Source: Streptomyces agglomeratus (GTDB lineage Bacteria; Actinomycetota; Actinomycetes; Streptomycetales; Streptomycetaceae). From it: a stretch of DNA of 64,000 nt. Shown in pieces: positions 55,156 through 62,527 of this stretch (position 1 is the stretch's first letter; each line of letters starts with the position of its first letter). The stretch covers positions 3,989,001-4,053,000 of the forward strand of contig NZ_MEHJ01000001.1 of assembly GCF_001746415.1 (NCBI RefSeq). Direction: 5' to 3'. A program made the translations under genes and the position numbers. The notes under the pieces were generated by a model, which was given only the letters and a program-made list of their open reading frames with translations, had not been told where the DNA came from and did not search any database.

Positions 55156-55165
55156 CACGTGAAAC
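55152..55165. other. parS site 5 (at the terminator)
   Basis: GTTTCACGTGAAAC, exact, overlapping the terminator stem by four bases. Confidence 0.95.
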
Positions 55166-55183
55166 AGGAACCAGAGGCCGGTG

Positions 55184-55528
55184 TCAGGCCTTGGTGACCT
55201 CTTCGCCGATGAAGTCGCCGAGGTCGCGCAGAAGTGCGGCCTTCGGCTTGGCGCCGACGATGGTCTTGGCGACCTCGCCGTTCAGGTAGACGTTCAGCGT
55301 CGGGATGGACATGACGCCGTACTTGGCTGCGGTGGCCGGGTTCTCGTCGATGTTGAGCTTGACGATCTCGATCTCGTCGTGCTCGGCCGCGATCGCTTCG
55401 AGAGACGGGGCGATCTGGCGGCACGGTCCGCACCAGGCGGCCCAGAAGTCCACCAGTACGGGCTTGTCGCTCTTGAGGACGTCCTGCTCAAAGGATGCGT
55501 CGGTCACGTTCTTCAAGGTGCCGGCCAC
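55184..55528 (-). CDS. trxA: Thioredoxin
   Basis: 114 aa with the active site WCGPC at residues 32-36 in [11 protein letters not shown] and [13 protein letters not shown]. Reduces protein disulfides, recycled by the TrxB encoded 50 bases upstream. GTG 55528 with AAGGAGG. Cotranscribed with trxB from a SigR-type promoter. Confidence 0.97.
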   Translation of the reverse strand: MAGTLKNVTDASFEQDVLKSDKPVLVDFWAAWCGPCRQIAPSLEAIAAEHDEIEIVKLNIDENPATAAKYGVMSIPTLNVYLNGEVAKTIVGAKPKAALLRDLGDFIGEEVTKA

Positions 55529-55578
55529 GGCAGCCTCCTTAACTTCGGGTGGGGTGTGGGGTGGGGAAGAGGGTGAGA

Positions 55579-56553
55579 TCAGGCGGCGGTGGTCTTCTCC
55601 GGCTCGGCCACCTTGTCGGTGTCCGCCAGAGCGGCCAGGAATCGCTCGGCGTCGAGTGCGGCCGAGCAGCCGGTGCCGGCGGCCGTGATGGCCTGCCGGT
55701 AGGTGTGGTCCACCACGTCGCCGGCGGCGAAGACACCGGTGAGGTTCGTGCGCGTTGACGGTGCGTCGACCTTCACGTAACCCTCTTCGTCCAGCTCCAG
55801 CTGGCCCTTGAACAGTTCGGTGCGCGGGTCGTGGCCCACGGCGATGAACAGTCCGGTGACGGGCAGCGGGGTGATCTCGCCGCTCTTGGTGTCCCGCAGC
55901 GTCACGCCCGAGAGCTTCTGGTCGCCCTGGAGCTCGGCGATCGAGCTGTCCCAGGCGAACTTGATCTTCGGGTCGGCGAAGGCGCGGTCCTGCATCGCCT
56001 TGGAGGCGCGCAGGGTGTCACGGCGGTGGACGATGGTGACGGACTTGGCGAAGCGGGAGAGGAAGGTCGCCTCTTCCATCGCCGTGTCGCCGCCGCCGAC
56101 CACGGCGATGTCCTGGTCCTTGAAGAAGAACCCGTCGCAGGTGGCGCACCAGGAGACGCCGCGTCCGGAGAGCGCGTCCTCCTTGGGCAGACCGAGCTTG
56201 CGGTGCTGGGAGCCCGTCGAGACGATGACCGCCTTGGCGCGGTGAACCGTACCGGCGGTGTCGGTGACGGTCTTGATGTCGCCGGTGAGGTCGACGGACA
56301 CGATGTCGTCCGGAACGAGCTCGGCGCCGAAGCGCTCGGCCTGGGCGCGCATGTTGTCCATCAGGTCGGGGCCCATGATGCCGTCGCGGAACCCGGGGAA
56401 GTTCTCCACGTCGGTGGTGTTCATCAGAGCACCGCCTGCGGTCACCGCACCCTCGAACACCAGCGGCTTCAACGACGCACGCGCGGTGTACAGCGCGGCG
56501 GTGTAGCCGGCGGGCCCGGAGCCGATGATGATCACGTTTCGGACGTCGCTCAC
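55579..56553 (-). CDS. trxB: Thioredoxin-disulfide reductase
   Basis: 324-aa flavoenzyme: FAD motif [12 protein letters not shown], redox pair C136/C139 in [14 protein letters not shown] motif [12 protein letters not shown], and the C-terminal [20 protein letters not shown]. Transfers electrons from NADPH to thioredoxin. GTG 56553 with GAGGAAAT upstream. The SigR-type promoter lies 70-95 bases upstream. Confidence 0.97.
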   Translation of the reverse strand: MSDVRNVIIIGSGPAGYTAALYTARASLKPLVFEGAVTAGGALMNTTDVENFPGFRDGIMGPDLMDNMRAQAERFGAELVPDDIVSVDLTGDIKTVTDTAGTVHRAKAVIVSTGSQHRKLGLPKEDALSGRGVSWCATCDGFFFKDQDIAVVGGGDTAMEEATFLSRFAKSVTIVHRRDTLRASKAMQDRAFADPKIKFAWDSSIAELQGDQKLSGVTLRDTKSGEITPLPVTGLFIAVGHDPRTELFKGQLELDEEGYVKVDAPSTRTNLTGVFAAGDVVDHTYRQAITAAGTGCSAALDAERFLAALADTDKVAEPEKTTAA

Positions 56554-56621
56554 GGGTAATTTCCTCGTCTCTGCGGACTGCCTGCTGCCTACGGGGCCTG
56601 TCTGGGACTCTCACCCCACCC

Positions 56622-56647
56622 AACGGATCCTAAGGGGCATGCATTCC
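56622..56647 (-). promoter_or_regulatory. SigR-type promoter of trxBA
   Basis: On the minus strand GGAAT (56647-56643), exactly 18 bases, then GTT (56624-56622). This equals the SigR consensus GGAAT-N18-GTT, and trxBA is a classical target of SigR, the thiol-stress sigma factor, in S. coelicolor. Expected start of transcription about 56615. Confidence 0.82.
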
Positions 56648-56677
56648 CGAGGTGTCCGGCCCCATTCGGGCCCGATG

Positions 56678-57571
56678 TCAACGGCGAGGGTAGGTCTGTG
56701 TCAGCAGAATCTCACCCTTGACGGGCGGAGCGGCTCCCTCACACGCGGCGTCGACGACGTATGCCTGCACCCGGGTGGCGTCGGTGGTGTGCGGAAGGAC
56801 GAGGAGGAAGGCCCTCCTGCCGTCGTACGTGCCTTCCTCCGCGGCGAGCGGGACCGTGTTGCGGCCAGTGCCCTCGTGGACGCACTGCGGCACCGGCACG
56901 TCTGTCTTGCGCAGGGGCGTGTGGGACTCGATACCCATGGAAGGGGCGTTCTCGGTCGTCTCCTCCTGGGAGAGCGGCTGCTGGGCGATCAGGTCCTGGA
57001 CGCGGTTCTCGAGGGCGCTCGCGGAGAACGTGGGACCTGACCTCATCTTCGCGGTGGCGCTCCTGTCAGCGGTGGCGTCCTTGCCGTCCGGTGACTCGAC
57101 CGACTGGAGCAGGAACACGCCCATGCCGAGGGCGGCCGTACCGAACAGGGCGCCGAGGACGGCACCGCGCCGACGGCGCCTGGTCCTGCTGTCCCGGCCG
57201 GGCCCGGTGGTCGCGCGGGGGCGGCCGGCGGGGCGGTCTGCTGCCGGTACGGGGTCGGCGAGGTGAGACGGGTGCGCTGTTTCACGTGAAACAGGCGGGG
57301 TCTCCTCGTGGGCCGTGGAGTCCAGGAGCGCTTCGGCGGCCAGCGCGGCGTCGATGCGGCCCGCGACATCGCCCGGCATCCGGGGCGGCCCGGGCAGGGT
57401 CCCGAGCAGTCCGCGAATCTCGTCCAGGGATGCCTGTACGTCGCGGCACAGAGCGCATTCTTCGAGGTGTCGGCGTACGTCCGCCGTGCGGGAAGGGGTG
57501 AGGAGCCCCTCGGCGAGGTCGGAGATCTCCGAGACATCCGGGTGCTGAGTCGTGCCGGCCCTCGATGTCAT
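56678..57571 (-). CDS. Anti-sigma factor with zinc-finger-like motif and one membrane helix
   Basis: 297 aa. N-terminal ZAS-type segment (SDLAEGLLTPSRTADVRRHL then EECALC; H-x3-C-x2-C), Pro/Arg-rich linker, one transmembrane helix (about 150-168, GAVLGALFGTAALGMGVFLL) and an extracellular domain. Overlaps the sigM stop by four bases, so it is the cognate anti-sigma factor by context; mycobacterial rsmA sits at the same place. An in-frame parS (57279-57292) encodes VSRET. Confidence 0.85.
   Translation of the reverse strand: MTSRAGTTQHPDVSEISDLAEGLLTPSRTADVRRHLEECALCRDVQASLDEIRGLLGTLPGPPRMPGDVAGRIDAALAAEALLDSTAHEETPPVSRETAHPSHLADPVPAADRPAGRPRATTGPGRDSRTRRRRRGAVLGALFGTAALGMGVFLLQSVESPDGKDATADRSATAKMRSGPTFSASALENRVQDLIAQQPLSQEETTENAPSMGIESHTPLRKTDVPVPQCVHEGTGRNTVPLAAEEGTYDGRRAFLLVLPHTTDATRVQAYVVDAACEGAAPPVKGEILLTQTYPRR
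57279..57292. other. parS site 6 (inside the anti-sigma gene)
   Basis: GTTTCACGTGAAAC, exact, in frame as VSRET on the minus strand of the anti-sigma gene. Confidence 0.95.
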
Positions 57572-58320
57572 GCGCGCTCACCTCCGCCCTTCACCGCAGC
57601 AGGATCGCTCGGTCCCGCATCCGTTGGTCCCGCGACCGCTTGTTCCGCGGTCCCGGGTTTCTTTGGGCTCTTGGGCCCCGATGCCGGTGGGACGGATGCC
57701 CCGGGCGTCCGGTTCCTTCCCCCGCCGGAGTCCTCGCTACCCCCGGTGGGGGTGCGCAGATGGGTGAGGAGTGGCAGCAGCCGGGCGCGGCCGCGCGCAC
57801 AGCGGCTTTTCACCGTTCCGGTCGGCACATCGAGGACGCGGGCGGCTTCCGCCACTGGATAGCCCTGCATGTCCACCAGGACGAGCGCGGCCCGCTGTTC
57901 GGGGGGAAGGGTCGCCAGGGCCGCGATGAGCTCTCTGTGGAGGTCCTGGCGCTCCGCGGGCGCTTCGGCGGACTCGTGGGGCTCCAGGAGCTGGTCCAGG
58001 CGGTCCGCGTCGTCGACCGGGGCGGTCTTGCGCGACGCCGCCTTGCGGGCCCGGTCGAGGCAGGCATTGACGGTGATGCGGTGCAGCCAGGTGGTGACGG
58101 CGGACTGCCCGCGGAAGGTGTGGGCGGCGCGGTAGGCGGACACCAGGGCGTCCTGTACGGCGTCGGCCGCCTCCTCGCGGTCGCCGAGCGTGCGCAGGGC
58201 CACGGCCCACAGCCGGTCGCGGTGGCGCCGTACGAGCTCACCGAACGCGTCGGGGTCGCCTTTGACATGAGCGGCCAGGAGGTCCTGGTCGCTTGTGGCG
58301 CGGTGCGCGGCGTCGTCCAA
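57568..58320 (-). CDS. sigM: ECF RNA polymerase sigma factor SigM
   Basis: 250 aa. Region 2 (about 10-85: FGELVRRHRDRLWAVALRTL, DREEAADAVQDALVSAYRAA) and region 4 (about 130-185: LPPEQRAALVLVDMQGYPVA, TGTVKSRCARGRARL). A Pro/Gly-rich C-terminal tail of about 65 residues is extra. The start codon is TTG at 58320, with GGGGAGGGGG upstream, which may lower translation. Coupled to its anti-sigma gene. Confidence 0.92.
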   Translation of the reverse strand: MDDAAHRATSDQDLLAAHVKGDPDAFGELVRRHRDRLWAVALRTLGDREEAADAVQDALVSAYRAAHTFRGQSAVTTWLHRITVNACLDRARKAASRKTAPVDDADRLDQLLEPHESAEAPAERQDLHRELIAALATLPPEQRAALVLVDMQGYPVAEAARVLDVPTGTVKSRCARGRARLLPLLTHLRTPTGGSEDSGGGRNRTPGASVPPASGPKSPKKPGTAEQAVAGPTDAGPSDPAAVKGGGERA

Positions 58321-58349
58321 CGGTGAGCCCCCTCCCCCTGGTGTGCCGG

Positions 58350-60065
58350 TCAGCCCGAGACCCTGATCTCCGAGATTCCGCCACGGAAACTGCCGGCCGA
58401 TCCGTCGGTCGGAAGTTCCGTGATGTGGATCAGGATGTACCGGGTACGGACCGGCTTGTCGAGCGTGGCTTCCAGCTTGCCTTCCGTCGGCTCCAGTTTC
58501 GTCATCTCCTGAGAGAAATCGGAGACGGCGGTCGGCTGTGCGGCGTCTTCGGGCGCGGCGAGGACTTCGGCGGTCTGGCCGCTGCGGTACATGTCGATGT
58601 CGATGCCGGAGACGTCCTTGACGCTGCCGAGGTCGACGATGATCCCGCTGCCTTCCCTGCGGTGCGGGAGATTGCCGAAGTTGGCGAACCCCTTGTACGA
58701 CGGGGTGATCCAGGCGGTGCCGGTCTGGCCGTCGATGGCGTTCGGAACGTCCTCAGGCTCTATCCCGGAGCCGCCCGGGGCGAACACCGTCGCGTCGGCG
58801 ATGCGGATCGGCTTTGGGTCCCGCTTCTTCGGCGCCTCGTCGTCGTTCGGCTGCGAGGTCTTCGGGTCGCCGGAGTCCTGGCCGCGGTCCAGGAGCGTGT
58901 CCGCGAGCTGCCAGCTGCCGAGGCCGAGGGCGGCGATGAGCAGCGCGGCCACGCTCCACTTGAGGGCTTTGCCGGTGCGGCCCTGGAGGGGCCGCGGAGG
59001 TACGGCCGCGACCGCCTGGGCCGTGGGCAGACCGGCGTGCGGGCCGGGCCTGCCGTAGGTGCCCTGCTGGTACGTGGTGCGCTGGTACTCCGGCAGCGCC
59101 GTGAAGGTGGGCTCCGGCGGGCGGATGCGGGGCAGCGCGGCGACGGCCTTGGCCAGCTCGTCGGGGGTCGTGCAGGGCGGTTCCTGGCGTGAGGCGGTGG
59201 CGCCGTCGTTGACCAGGGCACGCATGGCGAGCTCGGAGAGGCCCCGGTGGATGCCGGCGCGGACCTGGTCGGGGGGGATCAGACCGACGCCCTTGGGCAG
59301 CCCGGAGAGGCCGTAGGCGTCTCTCTCGTACGGCCAGCGCTGGGTCAGGGCGGCGTACAGGAGTGCACCGATCGCCTCGGTGTCGGTGCGCTGCGGACGG
59401 TCGGAAGCGATGCCGCGCAGGGCGGCGTTCACGGCGAGACCTCTGATCCGGTACTGGCCCGAGGAGGTCCGCAGGATGGCGCCGGGGGTGAGCCTGAGGT
59501 GCGCGAGGCCCTCGCGGTGGGCCGCGGCCATGGCCTGGGAGACCTGGCTGACGAGCTGGTACGCCTCGTGCGCGTCCAGCGGCCCGGCGGCGAGCATCGC
59601 CGTCAGTTCGGTGGCGTCGGGCAGCCACTCGTGGACGACGTAGACGAGGTCGTTCTCCTCCACCGCGTCGAGGACCTGGACGAACCGGGGGTCGCCGAGC
59701 AGCGCCGAGGAGCGGGCCGCGGCGAGCACGGACCTGGCCCGCGGGTGGTCCGCGGGCAGCAGGTGCACGCCCACGGCGCGGCGCAGTTTCTCGTCGACCG
59801 CCCGCCAACTGCTGAAACCGTCCAGACGGGTGACGCATTCTTCGAGCCGGTAGCGTCTGGCGAGCTTGTGTCCACTGTGCAGCTCAGGTGTCGCGCTGGG
59901 GGGTTCGGCGCCTTGGCGCTCGCCGTCCGCGTCGCTCTTGCTGTCGTCCGCTGGCTCCTGGGCTTTCTCCACCCCGTCGGCCGTGGCCTTGTCCGCCTTG
60001 GCGGCCAGCGGTTCGTCACCGCTGTTGTCTGCCACGTCGACGGCAGCCGTGCTACGTTCCGCCAC
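58350..60065 (-). CDS. Pseudokinase with membrane helix and discoidin-like extracellular domain
   Basis: About 571 aa. Kinase-like domain (about 60-310): YRLEECVTRLDGFSSWRAVD has no glycine loop, the catalytic loop is AHLRLTPGAIL in place of HRDxKPxN, and no DFG is seen, so phosphotransfer is unlikely. A transmembrane helix (about 365-385) leads to a discoidin-like domain (DVPNAIDGQTGTAWITPSYK, VDLGSVKDVSGIDIDMYRSG). GTG 60065 is chosen for AGGA at ideal spacing; ATG 60110 and GTG 60125 are alternatives. Directly follows murJ; in mycobacteria both are one polypeptide, and FhaA binds the pseudokinase part. Confidence 0.82.
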   Translation of the reverse strand: MAERSTAAVDVADNSGDEPLAAKADKATADGVEKAQEPADDSKSDADGERQGAEPPSATPELHSGHKLARRYRLEECVTRLDGFSSWRAVDEKLRRAVGVHLLPADHPRARSVLAAARSSALLGDPRFVQVLDAVEENDLVYVVHEWLPDATELTAMLAAGPLDAHEAYQLVSQVSQAMAAAHREGLAHLRLTPGAILRTSSGQYRIRGLAVNAALRGIASDRPQRTDTEAIGALLYAALTQRWPYERDAYGLSGLPKGVGLIPPDQVRAGIHRGLSELAMRALVNDGATASRQEPPCTTPDELAKAVAALPRIRPPEPTFTALPEYQRTTYQQGTYGRPGPHAGLPTAQAVAAVPPRPLQGRTGKALKWSVAALLIAALGLGSWQLADTLLDRGQDSGDPKTSQPNDDEAPKKRDPKPIRIADATVFAPGGSGIEPEDVPNAIDGQTGTAWITPSYKGFANFGNLPHRREGSGIIVDLGSVKDVSGIDIDMYRSGQTAEVLAAPEDAAQPTAVSDFSQEMTKLEPTEGKLEATLDKPVRTRYILIHITELPTDGSAGSFRGGISEIRVSG

Positions 60066-60186
60066 CGTCGTTCCTGCCTCCCCATCCGTTGCGCGCTGTT
60101 GAACAGCCATGCCAATTGTGCCCACAGTCCGGCGCTATGCACGACACGCGGCGGCCGGTGATGGTTGTGCGGAGCCGCACGGCCGC

Positions 60187-62388
60187 TCAGCGCCCGAGGC
60201 GTCCGCGCACCATGCCGACCATGGCGTTGAGCTCCACGATCCGCATTCTCTTCGCGGCGAGGAAGAAGACTCCCAGCAGTACGATGCCTCCGCCGACCAG
60301 GGCCGCCAGCGATCCGAGGGCGCCACTGCCCAGGATCCGCATGAGGTAGTAGGCCGCGCCGCCGCCGAGGATCGCCGCCGGTACGGACGCACCGGAGAGC
60401 CTGGCGTACGTACGCAGGACGTGCTTGCCGTCCAGGTCGCCGCCCAGCCGCTTGGCCAGGCGCCGCCAGGCCACACCGACGCCGATGGCGTAGGCCAGGC
60501 CGTAGGAGCCCGCCATACCGACCACCGCCCACTGGGACGGCAGGACGACGTAACAGAGCGCGGAGGCCGCCGCGTTGACCGCTGCGACGATGACGGTGTT
60601 GTAGAAGGGGGTCCGGGTGTCCTCGTACGCGTAGAACCCGCGCAGGACGACGTACTGCACGGAGTACGGGATGAGTCCGAGGCCGAACGCCATCAGGATG
60701 AAGCCCATGGACTGGGCCGCCTGGTGCCCGGTGGACGCGAACAGCAGGGTGCACATGGGGACGCCGAGCGCCAGGAACGCGAACGCGACCGGAACGATCG
60801 CGACGGCCGAGTTGCGCAGCCCCTGCGAGATGTCGTCGCGGACGGCGCCCGGGTCGTTGTCGTGCGCGGCGCGCGAGATGCGGGGCAGCAGGGCGGCCAT
60901 GACCGAGACCGTGATGATGGCCTGCGGCATGCCCCAGATCAGCTGGGCGTTCGAGTAGGCCAGGATGCCGGCGCCATCCTTGTCGGACGCCGCACCTGCC
61001 GCCGTGGCGAGCTGGGTGACGACGACGACACCCGCCTGGTTGGCGAGAACGAACAGGACGGTCCACTTGGCGAGCTTGACCGTCTTGCCCAGGCCGTGGC
61101 CCTTCCAGTCGAAGCGGGGACGGAAGCGGAATCCGGTCTCGCGCAGGTACGGGATCATCGCCAGCGCCTGGACGGTGAGGCCGAGCAGCGTGCCGATGCC
61201 CAGGAGCCGGATGCCCTCGTCCGGGATGGTCTGCACACCCATCCGGGTCTCGGCGGAGGTGCCGTACACCCAGATGAACAGTCCGAAGGTGACGATCATG
61301 ACGATGTTGTTGAGGACGGGAGTCCACATCATCGCGCCGAACCTGCCGCGGGCGTTGAGGATCTGGCCCATGACGACGTGCACGCCCATGAAGAAGATCG
61401 TGGGCAGGCAGTAACGGGCGAACGTGACGGCGACGCTGTTGGCCGCCGGGTCGTCGGCGATGGTGGGCGACATCGCGTGCACCAGGTACGGCGCCGCGAA
61501 CACCGCGACGGCCACGATCACACCGAGGGCCACCATGACGAGGGTGAGCAGGCGGTTGGCGAAGGCTTCGCCGCCGTCCTCGTCGTTCTTCATCGCGCGC
61601 ACCAGCTGGGGCACGAAGACCGAGTTCAGCCCGCCGCCGACGGTGAGGATGTAGATCATCGTCGGCAGGGTGTACGCCACGGTGTAGGCATCACCGAGCA
61701 GCGCCGCACCCAGCGCCGCGGTGATCACCAGGCTGCGTACGAAACCGGTGAGGCGGGAGACCAGCGTGCCCGCGGCCATCAGCGCGCTCGACTTCAGCAC
61801 ACTGGCCGCGCGGCCTGCGGGCTTCTTGGGCGGGGCGGGGGCCGGAGCCGGCTCGGGGGCGGCCACGGGAGCGGGCTGCCCGGGCGCCTGCTGGTCGCGG
61901 TAGAGGTGGGCGAACGCGTCCGCCTGCTCGGGGATCTCCTCGCCGGCCCGGGAGACCAGAGCGTCGACACCGACGAACTCGGTGGTGGCGGCGTTGTCCC
62001 CGTACGGCAGCCGGCGCGAGGGACCGTCCGGCTCCGGCGGCGGGGTCTGCGCCCATACGTGCGGGTCCGGCGCGTACTGCGGCGCGGCCGGCTGCTGGTA
62101 CAGCGGCTGCGGCTCCTGGTAGGTGCCGGGAGGCGGCGGGGGGTGCGAGGCGCGGTCGTAGAGCGCCTCCGTCACCGGGTCCTGCGCGGAGGGGTCCTGG
62201 GAGCGGTACGGATCGTGGCTGTAGGCGTCCTGGACGTACGGGTCCGGGGCGGCATAGGGCTCCTGGGCGGACTCGGGATGCTGCGGCGACGGCACATGGC
62301 CTGCTGCCGAGGGCTCCGAGGGCACGCCCTGGAAAGGCGCGGTGCCACTCGCGCCCTGTCCACGGTCACCGTCGTACGGCGCGTTCAC
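60187..62388 (-). CDS. murJ: Lipid II flippase MurJ (MviN)
   Basis: 733 aa from GTG 62388 (AGGGGAG upstream). The first 190 residues are a cytoplasmic Pro/Gln/Tyr/Asp-rich extension; fourteen or so transmembrane helices follow, beginning SSALMAAGTLVSRLTGFVRS, with LPTMIYILTVGGGLNSVFVP and GQILNARGRFGAMMW typical of MurJ. Flips lipid II across the membrane for peptidoglycan synthesis. Probably controlled by the adjacent pseudokinase and FhaA. Confidence 0.93.
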   Translation of the reverse strand: MNAPYDGDRGQGASGTAPFQGVPSEPSAAGHVPSPQHPESAQEPYAAPDPYVQDAYSHDPYRSQDPSAQDPVTEALYDRASHPPPPPGTYQEPQPLYQQPAAPQYAPDPHVWAQTPPPEPDGPSRRLPYGDNAATTEFVGVDALVSRAGEEIPEQADAFAHLYRDQQAPGQPAPVAAPEPAPAPAPPKKPAGRAASVLKSSALMAAGTLVSRLTGFVRSLVITAALGAALLGDAYTVAYTLPTMIYILTVGGGLNSVFVPQLVRAMKNDEDGGEAFANRLLTLVMVALGVIVAVAVFAAPYLVHAMSPTIADDPAANSVAVTFARYCLPTIFFMGVHVVMGQILNARGRFGAMMWTPVLNNIVMIVTFGLFIWVYGTSAETRMGVQTIPDEGIRLLGIGTLLGLTVQALAMIPYLRETGFRFRPRFDWKGHGLGKTVKLAKWTVLFVLANQAGVVVVTQLATAAGAASDKDGAGILAYSNAQLIWGMPQAIITVSVMAALLPRISRAAHDNDPGAVRDDISQGLRNSAVAIVPVAFAFLALGVPMCTLLFASTGHQAAQSMGFILMAFGLGLIPYSVQYVVLRGFYAYEDTRTPFYNTVIVAAVNAAASALCYVVLPSQWAVVGMAGSYGLAYAIGVGVAWRRLAKRLGGDLDGKHVLRTYARLSGASVPAAILGGGAAYYLMRILGSGALGSLAALVGGGIVLLGVFFLAAKRMRIVELNAMVGMVRGRLGR

Positions 62389-62527
62389 TGGTGCTCCCCT
62401 CGAGCTTCCTGTTCCGGCGAGCTGTGCCCCGCTGCGTGTACGGCCGGGGATCCGGGGACTGTCCCCCGGTTGGACGCTGCATCGCAACCCCACCTCATCG
62501 TCCCCGGCCGACCGGCCACGGCGTAGC

